Assembly (NCBI GenBank): GCA_009910795.1
Contig: VMEE01000022.1
Coordinates: 1-64,000 of the forward strand
Direction: 5' to 3'
Length of the DNA: 64,000 nt
Source: Dehalobacter sp. CP
Lineage (GTDB): Bacteria > Bacillota_B > Desulfitobacteriia > Desulfitobacteriales > Syntrophobotulaceae
In this document: positions 1 to 7,783 of the stretch, in pieces
Numbering within the stretch: the stretch's first letter is position 1
Layout of the letters: every line of letters begins with the position of its first letter
The notes under the pieces: generated by a model
The model's database searches: none
Told to the model about the DNA's origin: nothing
What the model saw: the letters and a program-made list of their open reading frames with translations, nothing else
Translations under genes and position numbers: made by a program

Positions 1-1029
1 AAACGGCTGGTAATCCAATGTCCCATAGTCTCCTAGGAAGGTTCCAAGCATGATGGCCACCCATAGGATGGTCGGCGCAGCCAGCTTCAATTTCTTGGTG
101 ACTTGCGGGGAAATCCCCAGGGATTTAAAACCTGCTGCTTTGTTAATAACTTCCTGGGCTGCTCCGAAAGGGCAAATCCATGCACAGTAAATGTTCTTTC
201 CTAAGAGGACAATGAAGCCCAAAGTTCCACCAATAAGCACGTACCATCCCAAATTGGTCAACCCGGGTATTTGCAGCGTTATTAAGGAGAACAAATTGCT
301 GGCTGCTACGAATTTTTTTACGAAAAATCCCATGATACCAAAGCTTGCTAAGAGTATCCAAATCCTCAGCCGCACGAGTTTCTTGATGAAAGCTGTAGCG
401 AGCGCGATGATATAGATCATCATCATCGCCAAATCCTGCCGATTAAATTGATAACCGTCATAGGGATTGCTCCAGCGCGTATTGAAGCATTTGGATGCGA
501 TATACGCAGTTCCTTTGTTGACAGCCTCGGCTACAGCATGAGACGATACGGTGGAACCGGTTACCCGGTCAATGTAGTTATTGGTTTGTCTTTCATTCAG
601 ATAACCGGAATATCCTGAGGCCCCTCCCAGATAAACAGGCTCTTTGACGGAGAGATTCTTAAATTGATCAAACAGTTTTCTGGTATAAAGTCTCTCAAAA
701 AAGATGGGAGTCTCTCCCTGCTGGGTGATAATCACTTTTTCCACCAAACCTTCTTGGTTGACGATGGTCATGGCTTCGATGCGGGATTGATATCCTACTG
801 CGGAGTCACAGACGGCATAATATTTCTTCCCTGCAGCATCAACTTGATAAGCACGTTGGGCCCCGATCATTTTCTCGATAGATGTGACACCAGGAATATT
901 CTGCTGAATAACCGCCTCGTAATCAATGGTTTTACTCGTCCAAAGAATACCGTAAAAGATCGCCGCTATCGCAGTTATAAATAGTACAGCCAAATAGTAG
1001 GTTTCCGGATTCTGCCTTTTCCCTTCCAC
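1..1029 (-). CDS. rdhC: RdhC/PceC-like FMN-binding, NosR-type membrane protein (3' end beyond window)
   Basis: The minus-strand frame is open from a GTG at 1029 to the left edge, so the C-terminus is missing. It matches the complete rdhC at 31140-32351 in order: an N-terminal membrane segment, an extracytoplasmic FMN-binding domain with the covalent flavin motif region (SGS-T near the middle), further membrane helices, and a CxxxCP cysteine motif. The last visible residues are DYGTLDYQPF. RdhC proteins are membrane flavoproteins proposed to act in electron transfer or maturation of reductive dehalogenases. The GTG start follows GAGGATGAAGAT, a weak ribosome site; the frame is closed by TAA eight codons before it. 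It is third in the order rdhA-rdhB-rdhC. Start choice is moderately sure, family assignment is firm. Confidence 0.85.
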   Translation of the reverse strand, partial: MEGKRQNPETYYLAVLFITAIAAIFYGILWTSKTIDYEAVIQQNIPGVTSIEKMIGAQRAYQVDAAGKKYYAVCDSAVGYQSRIEAMTIVNQEGLVEKVIITQQGETPIFFERLYTRKLFDQFKNLSVKEPVYLGGASGYSGYLNERQTNNYIDRVTGSTVSSHAVAEAVNKGTAYIASKCFNTRWSNPYDGYQFNRQDLAMMMIYIIALATAFIKKLVRLRIWILLASFGIMGFFVKKFVAASNLFSLITLQIPGLTNLGWYVLIGGTLGFIVLLGKNIYCAWICPFGAAQEVINKAAGFKSLGISPQVTKKLKLAAPTILWVAIMLGTFLGDYGTLDYQPF

Positions 1030-1080
1030 ATCTTCATCCTCATCTTATGTGTTTTTTGGACCATATGTTTGATAGGTACG

Positions 1081-1121
1081 GACACGCAAGCCACCTAATA
1101 CAACATAAGTGGCTGCGTGTC
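1081..1121 (-). other. Stem-loop between rdhB and rdhC
   Basis: GACACGCA and AGCCAC pair with GTGGCT and GCGTGTC, interrupted by a one-base bulge, around an A/T-rich loop. No T-run follows in the direction of transcription, so it may be a processing or attenuating hairpin that lowers rdhC expression relative to rdhAB rather than a full terminator. Confidence 0.5.
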
Positions 1122-1151
1122 TAAAACCAATCACGTTATTTTAATTTTTTC

Positions 1152-1472
1152 CTAAATTGTGTTAGCTTCACCTTTTTTTATGGTCGTCTTAGAGGAACGA
1201 TTTACCAGCCTATAGGTAATAATGGCCGGAATCAACGCTACACCGCCAAAGAAAAGAAAGCCCATAGCAACTGCTTGATATTCCCCTTCAACAAAACTGG
1301 CGTAACCCCAAGCCAAAGAAAATACCAAGAAAAAGTTTGCACAAAAACCGCCAAGTTGAAAACCAATCGTATTCTTTTCTTTGCTCTTCAAATACCGCCA
1401 AATGCCGTATTGAATTAAAAGCAATAATATGCCGAAACTCATCCAAGTCAGGACATCTACAATCGTCATCAT
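1152..1472 (-). CDS. rdhB: RdhB membrane anchor of the reductive dehalogenase
   Basis: A 106-residue protein with three hydrophobic helices (about residues 8-28, 40-58 and 65-85) and a basic cytoplasmic tail. This is the PceB layout: a small integral membrane protein thought to hold the Tat-exported RdhA on the outer face of the membrane. It keeps the motif QYGIWR-LKSK also seen in the second rdhB at 32527-32847, which has exactly the same length. It starts 18 bases after the rdhA stop behind TGGAGGTG, so it is translated from the same mRNA as rdhA. The adjacent ATG (codon 2) could also serve as start. Confidence 0.9.
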   Translation of the reverse strand: MMTIVDVLTWMSFGILLLLIQYGIWRYLKSKEKNTIGFQLGGFCANFFLVFSLAWGYASFVEGEYQAVAMGFLFFGGVALIPAIITYRLVNRSSKTTIKKGEANTI

Positions 1473-1490
1473 GATGAATTACACCTCCAA

Positions 1491-3146
1491 TTATTTTATC
1501 GGCTCCATGTTATTCCAGAAATCATTAACCTTGTTCTTAACATACCCGGACTCGATCCGTTCTTCGGGGTCTACCGGGCCGTTGTAGCCAAACCATTCAT
1601 CAAACTTACGCGCCGCATCTTGAACCAAGGGAACTTGGGTAGCGATTCTGGCAATATCATGATTCCATTGCCCGATCTTATTCCAAGAACATACTGCTAT
1701 ACATACTCCGCAATCATTGCCGTTATAAGCCCAGAATGAATTACAACGGTGAGCGTCAACTTCCCATTTTAATGTGTAAGGAACCTCAGACGGGCCACAA
1801 TCCTCCGGTTGCAAGACCTTTGCTTCTTTCTCGTGAGAAATGGCTTGAGCCGGGCAACCGTCCGCGCATTTCTTACATAAGCGGCAGAACTCACGCACCC
1901 CGAAACTTTTTGGCTTGTCAGGAATTAGTTCCAAATCTGTATAGACTTTGGCGATACGCGCCCGAGGACCGAATTTCTGAGTAATAAGCAACCCGTTTCT
2001 TCCGGCCTCTCCGAGACCGGCTTGGACTGCAATCGGAATGCTCATCCCTGTGTCGTTTCCTGATGGGATCGCGTTGTACCCCAGATCCCTTAAAAAAGTT
2101 GCAAGCTTGATGGTCATCTCTCCCATCTTTGAGTAGGCCATACCCGGTCCAGCACTCTGAAGGATCGATGGTGCAGTACGAAAAGCCTCGTAATTCATTT
2201 CAAACGCTACAGCAATCACGTATTTTGGCTTAAAGCCGGCATATCTTTCCCAATCCGCATCAAACTTATTCAGTCCGAAGACTTCCGCTCCCTCATTATT
2301 AAGTACTTTATCAAGGTTATACGGAACGTACACAGTCCTGCCATTAGGTAGTTTGAACGGCTTGTGTTTTGGTCTGCACCAGTTGGCGTAGGTCCAGCGG
2401 TCATCATAGGGTGCAATGCCTACAAGATCCGCCCCCAGATGGATTGCTGCTCTTTTAATATATTTTGTGGCTTCCTCGGCAGAGCTGAATTTCCATTGTC
2501 TTCCCTCATTCCGTCTTGCCTCTGCTAAGCTATTATCCCAGTTATAAATTCCCTGGACAGCTACCGGTTCTTTCGCCACTTCATTCGTTTCGGGGTTAAT
2601 GGGGTACTGATAAGATATTCCAGACGGGCCACTGCCTATCGCCGTAAATCCGCTGTACGACAGTTCCACGGCCCAGGCAGCGAAAGCCAAAGCCACATCT
2701 ATTTGACGCCACCCTTCTTCTCCATCGCGCAATGGTGGAACAGTGCCATCATGCTGGGCAATAACCCTAACCTCTGTCTCAGAAACGGTTGCCCGCCGGT
2801 CTTTTATTCCAAGTGCTTCAGCGTTAAGCTTTGGAAGGTCTTTCCCCGTGTCTTTTTTTCCCGTGATTGTAGAAACATCTTCGTTCACAAATTTGATCGG
2901 CGTCTTGTTTTCTTCGGGATCAAACGCCTTGATATAGTAGATCTTGTCACCCGGCAACCGTTGATACTTTTCATCCACTGTATAAGGAAAATCTGATGTT
3001 TCTTTAATAGGCGCCACGATGTCTGCCGCCTCAGCAACTAAAGGATTAAATGTTTCCTTTGCCACCGCAGCCGTTGCGACAGCGGCAGCGACGGTGCCCA
3101 TGAGTGAAGCTTTTAAGAAACTTCGTCTGTCTAAGTTGTTTCCCAT
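1491..3146 (-). CDS. rdhA: Reductive dehalogenase catalytic subunit, PceA-type
   Basis: A 551-residue corrinoid iron-sulfur enzyme that removes halogen reductively from an organohalide as terminal step of respiration. A Tat signal with DRRSFLKA (residues 6-13) and an Ala-rich hydrophobic stretch ends near AEA at about 41. Two 4Fe-4S motifs are visible: CRLCKKCADGCP from residue 421, and a second set C468, C479, C482, C486. Length and sequence are close to PceA/DcaA of Desulfitobacterium and Dehalobacter (for example NAEALGIK, GQAGLGEAGRNGLL-like core, KFDEWFGYNGPV). The substrate (chloroethene, chloroethane or other) cannot be read from sequence. The ATG follows AGGAGGAGATACTTAC. It heads the rdhABC set and has its own upstream region after the cprA terminator. 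Confidence 0.95.
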   Translation of the reverse strand: MGNNLDRRSFLKASLMGTVAAAVATAAVAKETFNPLVAEAADIVAPIKETSDFPYTVDEKYQRLPGDKIYYIKAFDPEENKTPIKFVNEDVSTITGKKDTGKDLPKLNAEALGIKDRRATVSETEVRVIAQHDGTVPPLRDGEEGWRQIDVALAFAAWAVELSYSGFTAIGSGPSGISYQYPINPETNEVAKEPVAVQGIYNWDNSLAEARRNEGRQWKFSSAEEATKYIKRAAIHLGADLVGIAPYDDRWTYANWCRPKHKPFKLPNGRTVYVPYNLDKVLNNEGAEVFGLNKFDADWERYAGFKPKYVIAVAFEMNYEAFRTAPSILQSAGPGMAYSKMGEMTIKLATFLRDLGYNAIPSGNDTGMSIPIAVQAGLGEAGRNGLLITQKFGPRARIAKVYTDLELIPDKPKSFGVREFCRLCKKCADGCPAQAISHEKEAKVLQPEDCGPSEVPYTLKWEVDAHRCNSFWAYNGNDCGVCIAVCSWNKIGQWNHDIARIATQVPLVQDAARKFDEWFGYNGPVDPEERIESGYVKNKVNDFWNNMEPIK

Positions 3147-3221
3147 GTAAGTATCTCCTCCTAAATGGTATTAATATTTCAGTTGTATTTTACTTCAGCT
3201 ACAATGATTGACTATATCTGG

Positions 3222-3271
3222 AGATACAATTATAAAAATATTTTCCATTAATATTTTCTTATTAATAATGG
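3222..3271 (-). promoter_or_regulatory. Candidate rdhA promoter with palindrome at about -41.5
   Basis: A perfect -10 TATAAT reads on the minus strand at 3234-3229, predicting a start near 3222. The palindrome TTATTAATAA (3259-3268) is centred at 3263.5, about 41.5 bases upstream, the class II position of Crp/Fnr activators. A larger AT-rich inverted pair CCATTA/TAATGG spans 3245-3271. It is not a good dehalobox (TTAAT-N4-ATTAA), so the regulator is uncertain. There is no convincing -35. Confidence 0.4.
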
Positions 3272-3385
3272 CAAACCTTAAAGAAGATTTTTGCTTTATT
3301 TTTTACACATACTAAATTTCTCTAAAACATTTCATGTTAAAATATTACGTGAACAAGCCATGGAAGAAGGTCTCCTCCCGTAATG

Positions 3386-3422
3386 GAATAAAAATTTAAG
3401 CGACGGGTTAAAAACCCGTCGC
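3386..3422 (-). terminator. Rho-independent terminator of cprA
   Basis: The stem GCGACGGGTT (3400-3409) pairs with AACCCGTCGC (3413-3422) around a three-base loop. On the minus strand it is followed by TTAAATTTTTATT. It separates cprBA from the downstream rdhABC set. Confidence 0.85.
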
Positions 3423-3456
3423 CTAGAGCGCCTTGTTCTATTACGAAGAAATATTT

Positions 3457-4854
3457 TTAATGAGCAGGAGGAGCTGCTGGGGCCGGAGCCGGAGCCGGAG
3501 GGATACTGGCAGGTATCTTATAAAGTTCCGGCCACTCCAACCACCACTTGTACTTCTCGATTTGTTCAGTGCCATAGCCGAACATATCGTCAATTGACTT
3601 GAGGAGCTTTGAATTGGCTTGCCCTCTGCTTCCAATCCACATCCCAGCTTCATGGAACCAAGAATCTTCCTTGGAGTTCCAGGGACAGACTTTCATGCAG
3701 CGTCCGCAGGAAGAACCTTCTTCATTGGATACACGGAATTCCGTGCATTTTTTCATGTCGCTGTTCCAACGTAAGTAACCGTTATATTCAATTGGGTCTT
3801 TGTCATGCGTGATGGCTTTGGATGGACATTCATCCGCGCATTTTCCACATACTCTGCAGAAATCCAACATACCAAAATCGATTGGTTTATTGGGAAGCAG
3901 TGGCAAATCTGTGGTAACAGCCGCTACTTTAAGGCGGAATCCGAGCCGGGGATGGGCTGCACAGTCTCCTGTTCTGGTTAATTCCCCCAGCCCTGCCGCC
4001 AATATTAGAGGTGGCATAACGGCCATATAGTTTCTTGCGTGGTGAGCTCTGGCATTATAGCCGAGGCTTCTGATATATTTTGCTATTATAACCGCAATAT
4101 TGCCCGTAGCATGATAGCTGCGCATAGATTGAGACGCACTGACTCCATCATAGCCAGTCGATCCCAACATGGTCTCCAGGTGTTGGTCAACCATTACGAC
4201 GATTACATAGGGATAACGTTGTGTTACTGGATAAACACATTCTTCTACCGGTAGGTAAGCTAAGTCCTTTGTGGGATAAACTTTATGAGAATAGTAAGCA
4301 TAAGGAGGCATTTCTCCAATGCCCACCTCATCAGCTCTCAGAAAATAGGCAAGGTCTCTAATATGCTGGGACATTTGCTCCGGGTCTGGAATCGGTAATT
4401 TTTCAGGCGCCGGTTTGCCGTCCACTGCATCTTCTGTGCCAACAAAACCGAGAGTCGCACTTATTGCTCCTCCCTGAGGATGTTTAGGAACGAAATTATA
4501 AACTCCTCTATGGGCTCTATCACTAATTAGCCCCCTCCGGGCCAAATTAAACCCCATATCAGCCTCATTGGTATTTTTTACAGTCCCAACAAGCTTAGAT
4601 GTCCCTAACCATTGATCATTATTTTCCGCAAACGTAACGCTAGCTCCGCCATAGTTATGCTCGGGATGAAGTTTCGACCATTGCCCTTTGGCCGGGGCTA
4701 AGTAGTTAACACTACTTGGAACAGCAGCATTCGCCAATTTTGCCGGAGCCTTGATCGCTCCTATGACCCCCATTGCTGTTGCGGCCATTCCAGCTTTCAG
4801 AAAATTGCGGCGGTTCATTTCTAATCTTTGTTTTTGATCGGTTTTTTCTACCAT
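3457..4854 (-). CDS. cprA: Reductive dehalogenase catalytic subunit, CprA-type
   Basis: A 465-residue Tat-exported reductive dehalogenase that resembles the chlorophenol enzyme CprA of Desulfitobacterium along its length ([11 protein letters not shown] in the signal, [34 protein letters not shown]). The Tat motif is [10 protein letters not shown]. The 4Fe-4S motifs are [12 protein letters not shown] and the later C-x(n)[10 protein letters not shown]. By family, it likely acts on an aromatic organohalide, but the substrate is inferred. The start at 4854 is chosen because AAAGGAGGTTATAACA precedes it; an upstream in-frame ATG at 4887 lies inside cprB and has no such site. The ribosome site overlaps the cprB stop, suggesting coupled translation. 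An odd point is the last 16 residues, a Pro/Ala run ([14 protein letters not shown]) that CprA as I remember it does not have. Confidence 0.93.
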   Translation of the reverse strand: MVEKTDQKQRLEMNRRNFLKAGMAATAMGVIGAIKAPAKLANAAVPSSVNYLAPAKGQWSKLHPEHNYGGASVTFAENNDQWLGTSKLVGTVKNTNEADMGFNLARRGLISDRAHRGVYNFVPKHPQGGAISATLGFVGTEDAVDGKPAPEKLPIPDPEQMSQHIRDLAYFLRADEVGIGEMPPYAYYSHKVYPTKDLAYLPVEECVYPVTQRYPYVIVVMVDQHLETMLGSTGYDGVSASQSMRSYHATGNIAVIIAKYIRSLGYNARAHHARNYMAVMPPLILAAGLGELTRTGDCAAHPRLGFRLKVAAVTTDLPLLPNKPIDFGMLDFCRVCGKCADECPSKAITHDKDPIEYNGYLRWNSDMKKCTEFRVSNEEGSSCGRCMKVCPWNSKEDSWFHEAGMWIGSRGQANSKLLKSIDDMFGYGTEQIEKYKWWLEWPELYKIPASIPPAPAPAPAAPPAH

Positions 4855-4870
4855 TGTTATAACCTCCTTT

Positions 4871-5176
4871 CTAAGCTTGTGCAGCATTGCTTGCTTTTTT
4901 TACGCCGATAAAACCTAACAGACGAGCCAAAACAACCGCAAGTACTACAGAAATCCCTAGGAATAAAAATATTGCCGTACTTGTTGCTTTGACGTGGCCA
5001 ACGCTGGCATTAATGTAAACAAAGGAAATACCAGTCCAAGTAATGGCATACCATAGTACAAATAAGCTCCAGTTGAGAACCGTTTTCCACATTAATTCAC
5101 GCTTGGCACGGGGTTTAATGAAAATAATTCCGCCTAAAAATAACACGCCGGCAATAAAAATTAAAAATGTGCTCAT
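4871..5176 (-). CDS. cprB: CprB-type membrane anchor of the reductive dehalogenase
   Basis: A 101-residue protein with three transmembrane helices and a short basic/Ala tail, the anchor partner of CprA. The longer frame starts at 5218, but that ATG is almost at the predicted transcription start (near 5220), whereas AAGGAGGTGAAAAAT stands right before the ATG at 5176, so 5176 is the start ([10 protein letters not shown]). The order B then A is that of known cpr operons and the reverse of the rdhA-rdhB order next door. It is probably activated by CprK through the palindrome at 5235-5290. Confidence 0.9.
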   Translation of the reverse strand: MSTFLIFIAGVLFLGGIIFIKPRAKRELMWKTVLNWSLFVLWYAITWTGISFVYINASVGHVKATSTAIFLFLGISVVLAVVLARLLGFIGVKKASNAAQA

Positions 5177-5219
5177 ATTTTTCACCTCCTTCCAGTTAAT
5201 GAAGTAGACTTTGTTCATA

Positions 5220-5290
5220 CAAGTACATTATACAAAACAACAAGCAAATGAAGCTTTAAACCGGTTTAAAACTTCATTTGCTTGTTGTTT
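5220..5290 (-). promoter_or_regulatory. cprBA promoter with dehalobox inside a 56-bp palindrome
   Basis: Bases 5235-5290 form a near perfect palindrome (28-base arms, one mismatch). Its centre holds TTAAA-CCGG-TTTAA, the 5-4-5 spacing of the CprK dehalobox (TTAAT-N4-ATTAA). A perfect -10 TATAAT reads on the minus strand at 5232-5227; the box centre (5262.5) lies about 42 bases before the predicted start near 5220, as expected for CprK activation. In RNA the same palindrome is a long hairpin followed by TTTTG, so it can also end transcripts coming from cprK. Confidence 0.75.
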
Positions 5291-5312
5291 AAATAATTAA
5301 AAATTATCGCAA

Positions 5313-6029
5313 TTATTTTATAATTTTTTCATTTGTCGCTTCTAAAATATGTGTTTCATGTGTCAATATATTAAGCTTTGCCAAATTACGGATAATTATT
5401 TTGTTTTTCTTTTTTTCCAAGATATTCTGCCTTCTTAACCATCCCAATACTTTAGACACTGTTACATAGTGCGTCCCCGTAATTTCCGATATATCTTTCA
5501 TGGATAGATCAATATTAATCTCTATACAATCGTCTACTTCGATACCACTGGTGAGGCAAAGTTTATAAAGCAACCTTACAACTCTGACAGTAGGATTAAA
5601 ATAATCCATCTCTGTCACTTGTTTAATATAGTAGTTTATTTTGGATTGATAGCTCTTAAGAACATCAATAGCTACATCGTCATCTGCCCGAAAAATTTGT
5701 CTGATTTGCCGCTCGGAGAAAAAACAAACTCGGCTGTCTTCTGTGGCAACAGCATAGATTTCACTTAACTCTGTGAATAAAAGAGCCAGTATACAGTGCT
5801 GCCCAGCAAAATACAATAATTTTTCCCGTTCATCCTCAAAAAATGTACTGATTCTAAGTCTTCCATAAATTACATAACCTAGAGTCAGCATTTTATCTCC
5901 CGGAAAAACAACTGTACTTCCTTTCGGATAAGTTTTTACAGACCCCAAATGCGTATACTTTGCCAGTTTCTCAATTGGAAAGAATGTATCGGGAACCACT
6001 ACATTTAATTTTTCAAGGTCTTCTTTCAT
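5313..6029 (-). CDS. cprK: CprK-type Crp/Fnr regulator of dehalogenase genes
   Basis: A 238-residue Crp/Fnr-family activator: N-terminal cyclic-nucleotide-type beta-barrel effector domain (about 20-120), dimer helix, and C-terminal helix-turn-helix (SMKDISEITGTHYVTVSKVLGWLRR minus a few flanking residues, about 175-200). It resembles CprK, which binds halogenated aromatics and activates cpr promoters at dehaloboxes. It keeps cysteines in VCFFSER and YKLCLT, but has no Cys near position 11 nor in the C-terminal 50 residues, so the disulfide redox switch described for D. hafniense CprK appears absent. It lies directly upstream of cprBA in the same direction, and a dehalobox at 6276-6289 suggests autoregulation. 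The ATG follows GAAGAAGGGT, a modest site. Confidence 0.88.
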   Translation of the reverse strand: MKEDLEKLNVVVPDTFFPIEKLAKYTHLGSVKTYPKGSTVVFPGDKMLTLGYVIYGRLRISTFFEDEREKLLYFAGQHCILALLFTELSEIYAVATEDSRVCFFSERQIRQIFRADDDVAIDVLKSYQSKINYYIKQVTEMDYFNPTVRVVRLLYKLCLTSGIEVDDCIEINIDLSMKDISEITGTHYVTVSKVLGWLRRQNILEKKKNKIIIRNLAKLNILTHETHILEATNEKIIK

Positions 6030-6240
6030 ACCCTTCTTCCCCCCGTCATTTTTTCAACCGCCGGGCAATATGTTGGTCGCAATATGCTGTTTAAATTTCA
6101 TCTCCCCTTTGCTCACTTTATTTTGTATGAAATGTTTAAAATGTTTGCATACATTAAATATTTTTCTGAATATTTCATGATAGACTGAATGAGTAAAAGA
6201 ATAAAGTTAAGTCTTTTCCTATTTTAAGAATGTACTATAG

Positions 6241-6289
6241 CGCATATATTATACAATATTAACTTTTTTTATTGTTTAATTCGCGTTAA
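6241..6289 (-). promoter_or_regulatory. cprK promoter with dehalobox
   Basis: TTAAT-TCGC-GTTAA at 6276-6289 differs from the dehalobox consensus at one base. On the minus strand a perfect -10 TATAAT stands at 6253-6248, putting the start near 6241, which is 41.5 bases from the box centre at 6282.5. The cprK mRNA would have an untranslated leader of about 210 bases (6030-6241), in which I see only a 15-codon reading frame and no clear structure. Confidence 0.7.
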
Positions 6290-6392
6290 AGTTTCTATGC
6301 AATCCATAATGCTGCCGTTCAATTTTTTTGACATGGTTTACGTTACTTAACAATTCCATTACTGCACCTATTCTCAATTATGCAGGGTGAAC

Positions 6393-6427
6393 AAAAGACA
6401 ACCGGGATCAAACCCGATTGTCTTTTT
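6393..6427 (-). terminator. Terminator after the first methyltransferase operon
   Basis: GACAACCGGG (6397-6406) and CCCGATTGTC (6413-6422) pair with one mismatch. T-runs follow in both directions, so it can act on either strand; it closes the operon ending at 6451. Confidence 0.8.
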
Positions 6428-6450
6428 AATTTTCCCTTATTTTCTTTGTT

Positions 6451-6594
6451 TTAAAAGAGCGCTAGGAAAGTTACATAGGCAAAGATCATTTCCTGTCCGA
6501 TATCCCAGCTCATAGCCATTGCAGGATCTTTGTCTGCGAGTTCCGGATGCTCTTTAACGATATCACTCCAAGAGATCAACAATTGTTCTTCCAC
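6451..6594 (-). CDS. 47-residue conserved small protein, copy 1
   Basis: A small protein read from a GTG at 6594 behind AGGAGGTGCTTCACG, 17 bases after the methyltransferase gene. It is acidic, starts VEEQLLISW, has HPELADKDPAM in the middle and ends in the hydrophobic MIFAYVTFLALF. A nearly identical copy stands at the same place in the second operon (8692-8835), differing at about two residues, which supports real coding. I do not recognise a family. The hydrophobic tail could be one membrane helix or a docking surface for the methyltransferase or corrinoid protein; both are guesses. Confidence 0.75.
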   Translation of the reverse strand: MEEQLLISWSDIVKEHPELADKDPAMAMSWDIGQEMIFAYVTFLALF

Positions 6595-6610
6595 CGTGAA
6601 GCACCTCCTA

Positions 6611-7780
6611 TTAATAAATACCATACTCCATGACAAATTTGTTTACGGCAATAATGTTTTCTGCTTTAGCATCCTGCGGCGCGATAAGTTCTTTATCGGT
6701 ACCAAAAATGTATCCTCCGCCAGGTGCCAGATTATCCAATAATTCTTTTGCTTTGGCAATACATTCTTCCTTGGTGCCATATTGCAGTAAAGTCGCCGGG
6801 AAAAGTCCGATAAGACACATGGTATCTTGGAGCTTTTGTTTCATTTCTTTGGGATCTCCGTGTTCGAACCAGCCCATTGTTTTCTTAGCCGGAAGTTCTT
6901 GAAGATGATTGTAAAAACGTGACCAATCGCCTTCGTAGAACGGTATTACATAGACATTATGGGCAGCAAAAAATTCCATGATCATTTTAAACGACGGCCA
7001 GTAATACTTGTCGAAGTCCGCTACTTTCAGCATAGTAGGTAAATGCAGCGGTAAAAGAAGGACTTTCGGGTTTGGGCTCGGCGGTGCCATGTGCACCTGA
7101 CCCATGCCAAGCCTGATGACCAACGGTGTGAACGCTTGGATAGCCTCGGCAAATTCTGCCGGACGACGGTGAATGTCCCCGAATGCTCCTTTAATGCCCC
7201 TGAAGAAATCCGCAATCCAATCCATTGGGTGTAAAATAATGCCGTCAAATAGCACGGGCATTCCTTGCGCGGCAAGCGAACCCTTAATGGCTCCCTTTTG
7301 GGCGCCAAACATCCCAAACTTCATGGCGCCTTTGGCAAATGCTAAATCCCTCATCGGTGAATCCTTAGCCAGCTCGGCGTATTTTCGCGGCAACACCTTC
7401 TCTACCAAGAACCTGAACGGATCTTTGCTGAATTCCGGATATTCATCATCTTTCATTATCTGGGCAGATTCGTCGGAATACTGGACGATATTGCTGTCAC
7501 TTAAGTAGTGAAATGCCTTACTTCCCAACGCCTGATAAACGCCGCCGGGTCTGGCAAAAGGCTGATGAAGCATATCCATCGGAATATCATTCGCCATCTT
7601 CAGCATTGCTTTACCGCATTTATCCATGTCCCAATTCGTCTCAGAATCAGTATATCCTCCATAGTAAGCACCCCAAGTCCCATAAGTACCTAGCACTGGG
7701 ACGCGATCCGCTTGTTCCAACCTTAAAGTTTTGAAGACACGGTCCAAACGTTCTTGATAGGTATTCATTACTTCACTCAT
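6611..7780 (-). CDS. UroD-family corrinoid methyltransferase, copy 1
   Basis: A 389-residue protein of the uroporphyrinogen decarboxylase-like methyltransferase superfamily (MtaA/MtbA/CmuA type), a TIM barrel that moves methyl groups to or from a corrinoid protein. Visible family marks are the IPFYEGDW segment followed by ELPAKKTMGWFEHGDP, and the C-terminal LLQYGTKEECIAKAKELL and GGYIFGTDKEL. It starts 3 bases after the corrinoid protein gene. The methyl donor is unknown: methoxy aromatics are plausible because Desulfitobacterium O-demethylates them. No activating enzyme (RACE) is visible nearby. It is closely similar to the copy at 8849-10021. Confidence 0.85.
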   Translation of the reverse strand: MSEVMNTYQERLDRVFKTLRLEQADRVPVLGTYGTWGAYYGGYTDSETNWDMDKCGKAMLKMANDIPMDMLHQPFARPGGVYQALGSKAFHYLSDSNIVQYSDESAQIMKDDEYPEFSKDPFRFLVEKVLPRKYAELAKDSPMRDLAFAKGAMKFGMFGAQKGAIKGSLAAQGMPVLFDGIILHPMDWIADFFRGIKGAFGDIHRRPAEFAEAIQAFTPLVIRLGMGQVHMAPPSPNPKVLLLPLHLPTMLKVADFDKYYWPSFKMIMEFFAAHNVYVIPFYEGDWSRFYNHLQELPAKKTMGWFEHGDPKEMKQKLQDTMCLIGLFPATLLQYGTKEECIAKAKELLDNLAPGGGYIFGTDKELIAPQDAKAENIIAVNKFVMEYGIY

Positions 7781-7783
7781 TGA

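Noticed and set aside
3244..3271. Classical dehalobox before the first PceA-type rdhA
   Set aside because: The TTAAT and ATTAA halves here are eight bases apart instead of four, so it does not fit the consensus; kept only as an AT-rich palindrome.
5177..5218. Upstream start for cprB at 5218
   Set aside because: It coincides with the predicted transcription start and lacks a ribosome site; the ATG at 5176 has AAGGAGGTG.
6030..6450. Cobalamin riboswitch near the dehalogenase or corrinoid genes
   Set aside because: No B12-box-like conserved sequence was found upstream of any corrinoid-related gene in the window.
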